Shown: positions 30,913-37,895 of the stretch, piece by piece | How the letters are laid out: every line of letters begins with the position of its first letter | Numbering within the stretch: the first letter of the stretch is position 1 | DNA from: Bacillus sp. HF117_J1_D | GTDB taxonomy: Bacteria > Bacillota > Bacilli > Bacillales > Bacillaceae_C | NCBI GenBank assembly: GCA_009928435.1 | Contig: JAABNQ010000031.1 | Span: 1-37,895 of the forward strand | Direction: 5' to 3' | Length of the DNA: 37,895 nt | Program-made: the position numbers and the translations under genes | Notes under the pieces: generated by a model | Databases searched by the model: none | Told to the model about the DNA's origin: nothing | The model's input: the letters and a program-made list of their open reading frames with translations, nothing else

Positions 30913-32419
30913 CTTTATGAAGATTTTTCAAGATAGAAAAGAAGAATTGGTCACGGCATTGCTGGAGCATATTGAGCTGTCGTTCATTGCATTGTTCTTT
31001 GCAGTTTTGATAGCTATTCCGCTCGGCATTTTTTTAACAAGGAGGAAAAGGATGGCTGAAAGCATCATTGGCATCACCGCTGTGTTGCAGACCATCCCGT
31101 CTCTGGCGTTGCTTGGGCTGTTGATTCCGTTGCTCGGAATTGGAAAAGTTCCAGCAATAATCGCCCTTGTGGTATATGCACTGCTCCCTATTTTGCGGAA
31201 CACTTATACAGGCATCAAAGAAGTCGACCCTTCTTTGAAGGAGGCAGCCAGGGCAATGGGGATGAACGGACGGCAGCAGTTGATGAAAGTCGAGCTTCCG
31301 CTTGCAATGCCCGTCATCATGGCAGGAATCCGGACGGGAATGGTGCTCATTGTCGGGACCGCTACACTCGCTGCATTGATTGGGGCCGGCGGTCTGGGTG
31401 ATATCATCTTGCTTGGAATTGATCGAAATAACTCTGCCCTCATTGTGCTTGGTGCAGTCCCAGCAGCCCTCTTAGCCATCTTATTCGACCTGCTTCTTCG
31501 CAGGTTTGAGCATCTCTCTTTTAAAAAATCAGCCAGTGTGATCGGCGTAATCGCCGTTGCTGCATTGTTGATTATCATCATCCCTTTTGCAGCCGACGGC
31601 AAGAAAAAAGAGCTGGTCATTGCAGGGAAACTCGGTTCTGAACCTGAAATTTTAATTAATATGTACAAAGTCCTGATTGAGGAAAATACCGATCTGAAGG
31701 TTGAGTTGAAGCTAGGACTTGGAAAAACTTCTTTTTTATTCAACGCGTTAAGAAGTGAAAGCATTGATATTTACCCTGAATTTACAGGAACGGTCATCTC
31801 TGAATTTTTAAAAGAGAAAGCGGTCAGCACAGACAGGAAAGAAGTTTATGAACAGGCCAGAGCTGGCTTGCTGGAGAAGTTTGACCTCACACTGCTTGAG
31901 CCGATGAAATTTAATAACACGTATGCACTGGCAGTCCCTGAGCAGTTCGCGGACACTTACGGAATTGGCACAGTCTCGGATTTGTCTACTCTGACCGATA
32001 AAATCAAAGCCGGCTTCACATTGGAGTTCTCCGATCGGGAGGACGGGTATGTCGGAGTTCAAAAACTGTACGGGCTGACATTTCCTTCGATGAAAACGAT
32101 GGAGCCGAAGCTGCGATACGCTGCGGTTGAATCCAGGGATATCAATTTGATCGACGCTTATTCAACAGATAGCGAGATCGAGCATTACAAGCTTGTCGTA
32201 TTGGAAGATGATAAGAACCTTTTTCCTCCGTATCAGGGTGCTCCGCTTATGAGGAAAGAGATTGCTGAACAATTTCCGGAGGTGGTGGACGCCTTGAACC
32301 AACTGGCTGGAAAAATTACGGATGATGAGATGCGTGAAATGAACTATAAAGTGAATGTTGATGGAGTGTCGCCGGAAAAGGTTGCGAAAGAGTTTTTGGA
32401 GAAAGAGAACCTTTACTGA
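30905..32419 (+). CDS. Fused permease / substrate-binding protein of an OpuF-type importer
   Basis: 504 residues. Residues about 1-215 are a ProW/OpuCB-type permease (LEHIELSFIALFFAVLIAIPLGIFLTRR, EAA loop EAARAMGMNGRQQLMKVELPLAMPV, VGTATLAALIGAGGLGD). One more helix (VIGVIAVAALLIIIIPF) leads to an external OpuAC/OpuBC-type binding domain (about 240-504) with IAGKLGSEPEILINMYKVLIEE, DIYPEFTGT and DAYSTDSEI. This fusion is the OpuF architecture, used for glycine-betaine-like osmolytes; the ergothioneine importer EgtU has the same layout, so the substrate is open. ATG 30905 overlaps the ATPase stop. Confidence 0.92.
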   Translation: MSSFMKIFQDRKEELVTALLEHIELSFIALFFAVLIAIPLGIFLTRRKRMAESIIGITAVLQTIPSLALLGLLIPLLGIGKVPAIIALVVYALLPILRNTYTGIKEVDPSLKEAARAMGMNGRQQLMKVELPLAMPVIMAGIRTGMVLIVGTATLAALIGAGGLGDIILLGIDRNNSALIVLGAVPAALLAILFDLLLRRFEHLSFKKSASVIGVIAVAALLIIIIPFAADGKKKELVIAGKLGSEPEILINMYKVLIEENTDLKVELKLGLGKTSFLFNALRSESIDIYPEFTGTVISEFLKEKAVSTDRKEVYEQARAGLLEKFDLTLLEPMKFNNTYALAVPEQFADTYGIGTVSDLSTLTDKIKAGFTLEFSDREDGYVGVQKLYGLTFPSMKTMEPKLRYAAVESRDINLIDAYSTDSEIEHYKLVVLEDDKNLFPPYQGAPLMRKEIAEQFPEVVDALNQLAGKITDDEMREMNYKVNVDGVSPEKVAKEFLEKENLY

Positions 32420-32652
32420 AAAGGGAGCAGGGGAAGATGGGTGTTGGCAGGCGCGATGGGGGATAATAATCTGTACAATTATATGAATAATTGAATGTCT
32501 TCAAAGAAAAATGTATCCTAATATTGAATTTGTTAGAAAGCGAGTGATTTATTATGATAGTCAGCTCTTTATATTTTATAGCTAAAAAGAACCAGGAGCG
32601 GGAGAAATAACATTTGAATAAATTCTTCCGCATATAAAATGGAGGAATTGAA

Positions 32653-33411
32653 TTGTTTAGTTATTATGGTGAACTAAGTACGGAACTTTATAATTTTACA
32701 AAGCCTATTGGACATTCAGTAGGTGGTGATATTGAGTATTATCTTGAAAGATTAAAAGACACGAACGGAAAGATACTTGAAGCTGCAGTGGGATCTGGGC
32801 GTGTTCTTATACCATTAATCGAGAAGGGATATACCGTTGACGGCATTGACTATTCACCTGCAATGTTAGATTCTTGTCGAAAACGTTGTAAAGAAAGAGG
32901 ATTGACCCCGAATTTATATGAAGGTGATTTGCGTCACTTTAAATTGCCTTCAAAATATGAAGTGATTATAATACCGACTGGCTCCTTTTGTTTAATTGAG
33001 AAGTTAGAGGATGCCAAGGCGGCTCTGGAGTGTTTTTATAATCATTTATTACCTGGAGGACGTGTGATCATTGATCTTCTAATACCCAGTGATTGGCATA
33101 CAGGAGAAACTTCCACTTCAACTTTTCCTTTTTCTAATGAAGAAGGTATTTTGTTAGAAAGTAAATCAATAGAAATGAACTGGGTAGATCAATATACCTT
33201 GACCTATCTAAAATATGAGAAATGGAGAAAAGGTAAGTTAGTGGACACTGAACTACAAAGGTTTGCCATGCGTTGGTATGGAGTTGAGGAATTCAAACTT
33301 ATATTGAAAAGTATAGGCTTCCTTGAAATAACTTGTTCTGCTGGTTATTCTTATAAAAAAGATCCAACGAAAGAAACTCAATTGATTACATTTGAAGCTG
33401 TACGAAAATAA
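32653..33411 (+). CDS. Class I SAM-dependent methyltransferase
   Basis: 252 residues. The SAM-binding motif I is ILEAAVGSGRVLIPLIEKGYTVDGIDYSPAML, with the acidic Asp at the end of strand 2, followed by VIIIPTGSFCLIEKLEDAKAAL (strand 4) and LLPGGRVIIDLL. The E-x-A-x-G-x-G glycine loop has Ala in place of the first Gly. The substrate is not readable. The start is TTG, 7 nt after GGAGG. The gene is noticeably AT-richer than its neighbours, which may indicate a separate origin. It is monocistronic, followed by a terminator. Confidence 0.85.
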   Translation: MFSYYGELSTELYNFTKPIGHSVGGDIEYYLERLKDTNGKILEAAVGSGRVLIPLIEKGYTVDGIDYSPAMLDSCRKRCKERGLTPNLYEGDLRHFKLPSKYEVIIIPTGSFCLIEKLEDAKAALECFYNHLLPGGRVIIDLLIPSDWHTGETSTSTFPFSNEEGILLESKSIEMNWVDQYTLTYLKYEKWRKGKLVDTELQRFAMRWYGVEEFKLILKSIGFLEITCSAGYSYKKDPTKETQLITFEAVRK

Positions 33412-33486
33412 TGTTAAATTCCAGGTGCTGGAACTATAAAGGGCAATGCGCTGAATATATTCAGGCAACGATGATTGTTAAAGAGG

Positions 33487-33516
33487 GCGACCTATCCTTT
33501 GGATGGGTCGCTTTTT
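33487..33516 (+). terminator. Terminator after the methyltransferase gene
   Basis: GCGACCTATCC and GGATGGGTCGC form an 11-bp stem with one T-G pair, loop TTT, followed by TTTTT. Confidence 0.85.
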
Positions 33517-33630
33517 GATTATATAGCGTACAATATCAGCTACCTGAGTTGTAAATAAATTTTTCACTAAATGCTGTGTCCATATCTAACGTACAAGAAG
33601 TCGTGCCCGGAGCCTGTTGGCACCGCAGAA

Positions 33631-33644
33631 TGTAACGCGTTACA
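33631..33644. repeat. Palindrome TGTAACGCGTTACA
   Basis: A perfect 14-nt palindrome in the gene-free stretch 33517-33797, inside a GC-rich patch (GCCCGGAGCCTG, GGCACCGC) that contrasts with the AT-rich surroundings. Its core AACGCGTT is shared with the repeat copies at 18730-18827, so it may be a degenerate member of that family or an operator for the following XRE gene. Confidence 0.5.
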
Positions 33645-33797
33645 TCAGCCACGGCATGTCTTTTTCTCAAAATAAAATATTTGTATAATTGGCTGCTTAA
33701 AAACCTTTAATAGATTTAAAAAGAAAATGTATATTTAAGTACAGTATGATTAAAACGGAATCAATAAAATAGTCTAGTTGGAAAGGAAGGACATGCT

Positions 33798-34163
33798 GTG
33801 CTAACCTCTTTTGGAAAGTTTTGTAGAAAGCTAAGAGTAGATAACGATGAGCTATTAAAAGACATGGCTGATAAAATAGGGGTCGCCTCTTCTTATTTAT
33901 CAGCTGTTGAAAATGGAAAAAGAAATGTGCCCCAAGAATGGGTTGATAGGATTGCTAGATCCTATTCATTAAATGCTCTGGAGCTAGCTGAATTAAATCA
34001 AGCTGTTCAAGAATCACAAAATACATTGAAAATGAATTTTGAAGGCTTTAGTGGAGAAGATAAAATTATTTTTATGGCTATGATCAGAGAATTCAAAGGT
34101 TTGAATGAGCAGGATAGAGCCAAAATCAAGGAGATCTTCTTGAAAAATGAGGAGAGCATGTAA
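33798..34163 (+). CDS. XRE-family helix-turn-helix regulator
   Basis: 121 residues. The N-terminal HTH reads FGKFCRKLRVDNDELLKDMADKIGVASSYLSAVENGKRNVPQEWV, a standard Cro/CI fold. The C-terminal helix pair may dimerise. The start is GTG, with AAGGAAGG about 8 nt upstream; the ATG six bases earlier meets a stop at once. The gene stands alone between AT-rich spacers, so its target is unknown; the palindrome at 33631 could be its site. Confidence 0.88.
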   Translation: MLTSFGKFCRKLRVDNDELLKDMADKIGVASSYLSAVENGKRNVPQEWVDRIARSYSLNALELAELNQAVQESQNTLKMNFEGFSGEDKIIFMAMIREFKGLNEQDRAKIKEIFLKNEESM

Positions 34164-34374
34164 AAAGTGCTTCATACATTAATAGCGAGGATTATCCACA
34201 GTTTCAAGTACCCTGGCTAAAGATTGAATAAAAAGACGACGAGGTATCATTATCCCTGCTATTTTATATTCATCGGTTGAAAAAGGATGCATCACTAATG
34301 TGGAGGAGACATGCTCTTAATCGGAAGAAGGTAAATTGCATCATGAACCGTCATTATACATAGGTTAGAATTAT

Positions 34375-34399
34375 GAGGAGCCTGCTTGGCAGGCTCCTC
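34375..34399 (-). terminator. Hairpin after the AIM24-type gene
   Basis: GAGGAGCCTGC-TTG-GCAGGCTCCTC is a perfect 11-bp stem just past the stop of the reverse-strand gene. It is a sequence relative of the hairpin at 29567-29590. Confidence 0.7.
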
Positions 34400-34402
34400 T
34401 CA

Positions 34403-35188
34403 TCATCTGTCACTGAACATATTGAATAGCCCACCAATTCCGCCCTCATCCTTTGAACCACCGGTCGCTGGCATGGCTGCAAATACTCGGCTAGCCAGCC
34501 GGCTGAATGGCAGTGACTGCACCCAAACAGTACCCGGCCCACGTAATGTGGCAAAAAAGAGCCCTTCTCCTCCAAACAATGCCGTTTTCACCCCGCGGAC
34601 AAATTCAATATCGTAATCTATATCACGGGTCAGGGCAACTAAGCAACCTGTGTCAATTTTCAACGTCTCGCCTGGTCCCAATGTCTTTTGATGGATCGTT
34701 CCTCCGGCATGGACGAATGCCATTCCATCACCTTCAAGCTTTTGCATGATAAATCCTTCTCCCCCGAAGAAGCCGGTTCCTATTTTACGTTGGAACTCAA
34801 TTCCTACAGAAACCCCTTTTGCTGCACATAAAAATGCATCTTTTTGACAGATGATTTTTCCATCCAGTTCCTTCAAATCCATCGGAATAATTTTTCCTGG
34901 GTAGGGGGAAGCGAATGAAACATGCTTTTTTCCGCTACCTTCATTTGTAAACATCGTCATGAACAGGCTTTCTCCTGTCAATACCCGTTTGCCTGCGCCG
35001 AGCAGCTTGTCCATCAGTCCTCCGCTTTGAGAAGAGCCGTCTCCAAAAACTGTCTCCATATGAATGTGGTCATCCATCATCATCAGACTTCCGGCTTCTG
35101 CCACAACCGTTTCACCTGGATCCAGCTCTACTTCTACAAATTGCATGTCATCGCCAATAATTTGATAGTCAATCTCATGATTATTCAT
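34403..35188 (-). CDS. AIM24/TIGR00266 family protein
   Basis: 261 residues. The family pattern is clear: [22 protein letters not shown] at the N-terminus, the Gly-rich core [19 protein letters not shown], then [29 protein letters not shown] and [28 protein letters not shown]. The fold is a double-stranded beta helix repeated in pseudo-threefold symmetry. Its function in bacteria is unknown; the tail [17 protein letters not shown] is low complexity. GGACGGTGG precedes the ATG. A deleted, stop-containing duplicate lies at 29593-29817. Confidence 0.92.
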   Translation of the reverse strand: MNNHEIDYQIIGDDMQFVEVELDPGETVVAEAGSLMMMDDHIHMETVFGDGSSQSGGLMDKLLGAGKRVLTGESLFMTMFTNEGSGKKHVSFASPYPGKIIPMDLKELDGKIICQKDAFLCAAKGVSVGIEFQRKIGTGFFGGEGFIMQKLEGDGMAFVHAGGTIHQKTLGPGETLKIDTGCLVALTRDIDYDIEFVRGVKTALFGGEGLFFATLRGPGTVWVQSLPFSRLASRVFAAMPATGGSKDEGGIGGLFNMFSDR

Positions 35189-35341
35189 GTTTCCACCGTC
35201 CTTTTAACAGAACTACGGATAAGCTGGGCTATTGGATTCAAGAAAATATTAAAAGTTTATAGTTTGATTTTTTTCTGTAACCTTTATAACAAGTGCGGTC
35301 CAAATTTGACCTTGCTTTTTTCTAAAAAAACTTCATGAAAC

Positions 35342-36583
35342 TTATGGTGCGACTCTTTTCTCATTTTTATCCTTTAAGGTTAACTTGTAGCTTGCTGGCT
35401 TCCTGAATGTTCGGAAATTTATCACGAGATGGGCTAACATACCTGCTACCAACCCCCAAAATGCACCGCCTACTTCCAAAAGCGTTACATTTGCCGCAGT
35501 GGCCAAGAAAGTAATTAATGCTACTTCACGACCTGCGGGATCTTTCATTGCATCTGCAAGACTACTTCCAATTGTCCCCAATAAAGCTAAACCGGCTAGA
35601 GTTGCTATAAAGGTTGAGGGCAGTATTAAAAACAATGTGACAAGTGTAACGCCAAAAATACCAACAACTATATATAGCGCACCGCAAATGATACCGGCGA
35701 TATAACGTTTTAATGGATCTTCATGAGCATCCGGTCCTGTACAAATAGCGGAGGATATCGCGGCTATGTTAAAAGCATGTGAGCCAAAGGGAGCCATAAT
35801 GAGTGAACCGATGCCTGTAACAGTCAGTATAGGATTCGCACTCGTTTTAAATCCATCACTTCTTAAAATCAACATACCAGGGATGTATTGTCCGGTTAAT
35901 GTAATGATAAATAATGGTAATGCAACACCTAATAATGAAGATATGGAAAACTCTGGCATGGTAAACACCGGAAGTGCAAAGTCCAGCCCTACCCCCGTGA
36001 AATCCACTTTATTGAATAGGATGAGGGTCAAAGATCCCACAACTAAGATTCCTACTATAGCAAATCTCGGGAAAAGCCGCTTTAAAACGATATACGTAAT
36101 AAATAACATAATGACGAAAGCTGGGTCTACTTCAGCTCCGCCAAATGCCGCTATTCCAAATTGAAGCAATATACCGGCCAATAAACCAGCTGAAATCCCA
36201 GGAGGAATATATTGAATCAGACGATCAAACATTCCAGACAGACCCAATATAATAAAACCGATGGCAGATATCATATAGGCACCAATGGCCTCACTATAGG
36301 GTGTAAATACTAAAGCCGATGCTAAAAAGGCAACTCCTGGAGTTGACCAAGCTGTGATAATAGGCTCTTTGTATTTGTAACTTAACCATACCCCAGTTAT
36401 TCCAATACCTATGGAAAGAGAAAATACCCATGAAGCGGTTAATTCGGGGCTTAAATTAGCTACTTTGGCGGCTTGGAATACAATGGCAAACGTTCCACCA
36501 TAATTAATAAGTACAGATACTAGGGCAGCTACCGAAGGAAAAAAGAAATCGTCGAGCTGCAGTTGATTTGATTTAGACTTCAT
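35342..36583 (-). CDS. BenE-type benzoate/H+ symporter family protein
   Basis: 413 residues with about 11-12 membrane helices. The sequence follows the BenE family: INYGGTFAIVFQAAK, ITAWSTPGVAFLASA, PPGISAGLLAGILLQFGIAAF, PLFIITLTGQYIPGMLILRSDGF and IMAPFGSHAFNIAAISSAICTGPDAHEDP, the last a strong family signature. Family members import aromatic acids, but no aromatic catabolic genes are near, so the substrate is open. ATG 36583 follows AAGGAG at about 8 nt; the longer frame to 36643 runs into a repeat element and is not the real start. Confidence 0.9.
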   Translation of the reverse strand: MKSKSNQLQLDDFFFPSVAALVSVLINYGGTFAIVFQAAKVANLSPELTASWVFSLSIGIGITGVWLSYKYKEPIITAWSTPGVAFLASALVFTPYSEAIGAYMISAIGFIILGLSGMFDRLIQYIPPGISAGLLAGILLQFGIAAFGGAEVDPAFVIMLFITYIVLKRLFPRFAIVGILVVGSLTLILFNKVDFTGVGLDFALPVFTMPEFSISSLLGVALPLFIITLTGQYIPGMLILRSDGFKTSANPILTVTGIGSLIMAPFGSHAFNIAAISSAICTGPDAHEDPLKRYIAGIICGALYIVVGIFGVTLVTLFLILPSTFIATLAGLALLGTIGSSLADAMKDPAGREVALITFLATAANVTLLEVGGAFWGLVAGMLAHLVINFRTFRKPASYKLTLKDKNEKRVAP

Positions 36584-36624
36584 TCTGATGTCTCCTTCCG
36601 AAAGCATTTTGTTAACATCTTCTT

Positions 36625-36675
36625 GGGGTCTGACCCCCACCACGTTAATGCGTTAAAGCGGCGGGGGTCAGACCC
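36625..36675. repeat. Inverted pair of the GGGTCTGACCC repeat
   Basis: GGGTCTGACCCCC (36626-36638) and GGGGGTCAGACCC (36663-36675) are perfect 13-bp complements around ACCACGTTAATGCGTTAAAG. The spacer matches the second half of the units at 18730-18827. It lies about 40 nt upstream of the BenE-type gene start and would form a very stable hairpin in its leader if transcribed. Confidence 0.85.
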
Positions 36676-36760
36676 TGATGCTAGATAAGTCCATGCTTGT
36701 TTCTCTCCATTCATAATGTGTTTTATGGTGCAACCGTAGTATAACAATGAATGGAGTGGT

Positions 36761-36868
36761 ATGATATATCCAAAAACAGCAATTTTAACCAGTCCATATT
36801 CCAAAGTGAATGAGGAGACAATTCAGCGTGGTATGAACCAATTATCTAACATATGTAAAATGATATAA
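36761..36868 (+). CDS. Small open frame, possible gene remnant (35 codons)
   Basis: The frame reads MIYPKTAILTSPYSKVNEET and then IQRGMNQLSNICKMI. It faintly recalls the start of LD-carboxypeptidase (S66) proteins, which begin with a hydrophobic strand followed by SPS...VNEE..RG...L, but it is only 35 residues and the spacing of the ribosome site (TGGAGTGG) is short. It could be the surviving N-terminus of a lost gene, or chance. A hairpin ends just after it. Confidence 0.25.
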   Translation: MIYPKTAILTSPYSKVNEETIQRGMNQLSNICKMI

Positions 36869-36872
36869 ACTT

Positions 36873-36899
36873 ATGGCCCTAGTGTGAAACTAGGGCCAT
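36873..36899 (+). terminator. Hairpin ATGGCCCTAGT / ACTAGGGCCAT
   Basis: A perfect 11-bp stem with loop GTGAA, following the small frame at 36761-36868. The T-rich tail is weak (TCACAGATTTT). The rest of 36584-37006 holds no other supported gene. Confidence 0.6.
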
Positions 36900-37006
36900 T
36901 CACAGATTTTACTGATAGAGTGAAAACATGCCGGTTGCCAAAGAGTGGTATTCTATGTGATTCATGAACCGGGCTTACTAGAGGGCTTCTAAAAGGAAGC
37001 TTATAC

Positions 37007-37639
37007 CTACAACACACCTGTCATGGCAATGAAGAATTTATAAACAAAATATCCTGAAAAACCAATTAACACCAATCCAGCGATGATAGAAAATCTTTTA
37101 ATCATTGATCGACTCATTGCTTTTCTAGTAGTTGCTACAATGGTTAATAAACCTAGGTCATGCAATAAAATCCCTGTTAAAACGCCTGCTGCAATCAATA
37201 AAAAACTTGTTGGCTTAGCTGAACTATATGAATTAGATAGTACTGCCCCAAACACACTTAACCAAAAAATAATATTACCGGGAGATATGGCAACGAGAAA
37301 GCCGTTACGATAAGTTAACCATAGTGATTTTGTAGTTTTTTCACCTGATAATGTTATATCTTTATCCGCATTTTTAATAGAATCATAGCCGATTAAAAAC
37401 AAAAATATGGCACCCACTAGCCACATTGGTATTTGAATAAAAGGAAGCTGCAGAAAAGAAGCTAATCCAAAATAAAGTGCTACGATTAAAGCAAAATCAA
37501 TAGTCATTCCACCTAATCCAACAACCCATCCATGCATAAATCCATTTTTGAGACCTTGCTTCGTCATCTCTACTGTAATGGCCCCAACTGGCATTGCGAT
37601 AGAAAGGCCTGCAATAACATATGTAAAAAATAGTGCCAT
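37007..37639 (-). CDS. LysE/RhtB-family amino acid exporter
   Basis: 210 residues and about six membrane helices. The family start AGLSIAMPVGAITVEMTKQGLKNGFMHGWVVGLGGMTIDF (conserved P-x-G-x-x and the small-residue helix) and the internal NGFLVAISPGNIIFWLSVFGAV (N-P-x-N-like segment, here SPGN) are visible. Relatives export lysine, threonine, homoserine or other small molecules. I start at the Met of MALFFTYV, 9 nt after AAGGTG, rather than the GTG four codons earlier. Confidence 0.9.
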   Translation of the reverse strand: MALFFTYVIAGLSIAMPVGAITVEMTKQGLKNGFMHGWVVGLGGMTIDFALIVALYFGLASFLQLPFIQIPMWLVGAIFLFLIGYDSIKNADKDITLSGEKTTKSLWLTYRNGFLVAISPGNIIFWLSVFGAVLSNSYSSAKPTSFLLIAAGVLTGILLHDLGLLTIVATTRKAMSRSMIKRFSIIAGLVLIGFSGYFVYKFFIAMTGVL

Positions 37640-37895
37640 AAAACCACACACCTTTATAATAAAATAAATCCTATAATAGCATAAAAATTTAAAATATGTA
37701 CACTAGCGTTGCATAAAAAAATAATTATGAAGTCAACCATTTAATTTTTGACTCCAATTAAATTAAACGAATTTTCAGATATGTATTATGCTGTATTAAA
37801 GAAAAAAGGACAACAGGGCTTAAAGGTAGTCCTTCATCCATTTTTTGAATTTTATTAACAATTAAATGATTGGATCGTAGGTTAGATCATCTAAA
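37640..37895. other. Gene-free window end
   Basis: AT-rich sequence with no supported gene. A loose hairpin AAGGAC...GTCCTT (37806-37834) and a 25-codon frame around 37781 are visible but carry no further support. Confidence 0.4.

Noticed and set aside
31204-31764. 186-codon reverse-strand frame in the OpuF-type gene
   Set aside because: Antisense shadow of a clear permease; no ribosome site.

Overview
The window (about 41% G+C by eye) comes from a Gram-positive endospore former, most likely a Bacillus-like member of the Bacillaceae. The evidence is a tRNA cluster followed by a sigW-rsiW-cdaA-cdaR-glmM block in the order known from Bacillus subtilis, an alpha/beta-type small acid-soluble spore protein gene with a sigma-G-like promoter, a 35-residue YjcZ-type spore peptide, Bacillus-style ribosome binding sites and a lutABC operon. 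I could not fix the species.

Region 1 (1-1350) holds the tail of one tRNA operon (Asn, Thr), a tiny reverse-strand sporulation gene, and a seven-tRNA operon (Glu, Val, Thr, Tyr, Gln, Lys, Ala) with a consensus sigma-A promoter and a terminator. Region 2 (1531-7930) holds arginase, a Spo0E-like gene broken by TGA, the envelope-stress sigma factor SigW with its anti-sigma factor, and the cdaA-cdaR-glmM operon (c-di-AMP synthesis, its regulator, and the phosphoglucosamine mutase of cell-wall precursor synthesis). glmS, which normally follows glmM, is absent; a PadR / DUF1700 / DUF4097 operon stands there.

Region 3 (9800-15930) has the spore protein gene, an MFS exporter, a wrecked livG/livF remnant, the lutABC lactate-utilisation operon, and a divergent pair (alkyltransferase-like DNA repair protein and cupin) around a striking palindrome. 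Region 4 (16100-22800) is transport: a NitT/TauT-type ABC importer (lipoprotein, permease, ATPase), a membrane protein of unknown function, and a YtrA/YhcF-type GntR-regulated ABC operon. Region 5 (22800-23230) is a gene-free repeat cluster: a 94-nt element with inverted ends, a strong hairpin and a nine-unit 20-bp tandem repeat.

Region 6 (23286-29600) contains an Mta/TipA-like MerR regulator whose 19-bp-spacer promoter lies at the 3' end of a MocR-type gene, a divergent acetyltransferase, a short-chain dehydrogenase broken by TAA, a 26-residue holin-like toxin gene with a putative antisense RNA promoter (type I toxin-antitoxin module), and an ABC-2 exporter operon with a TetR regulator and a palindromic operator. 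Region 7 (29590-37895) has an OpuF-type osmoprotectant importer with the binding protein fused to the permease, a methyltransferase, an XRE regulator, an AIM24/TIGR00266 protein plus a deleted duplicate of it 4.8 kb away, a BenE-type transporter and a LysE-family exporter.

The items most worth a second look are the undetected small genes (YjcZ peptide, holin-like toxin), the three reading frames broken by three different stop codons, the internally deleted AIM24 duplicate, the back-to-back palindromic promoter, the repeat cluster at 22.8-23.2 kb and the GGGTCTGACCC repeat family. No CRISPR array, phage or complete insertion sequence was seen.
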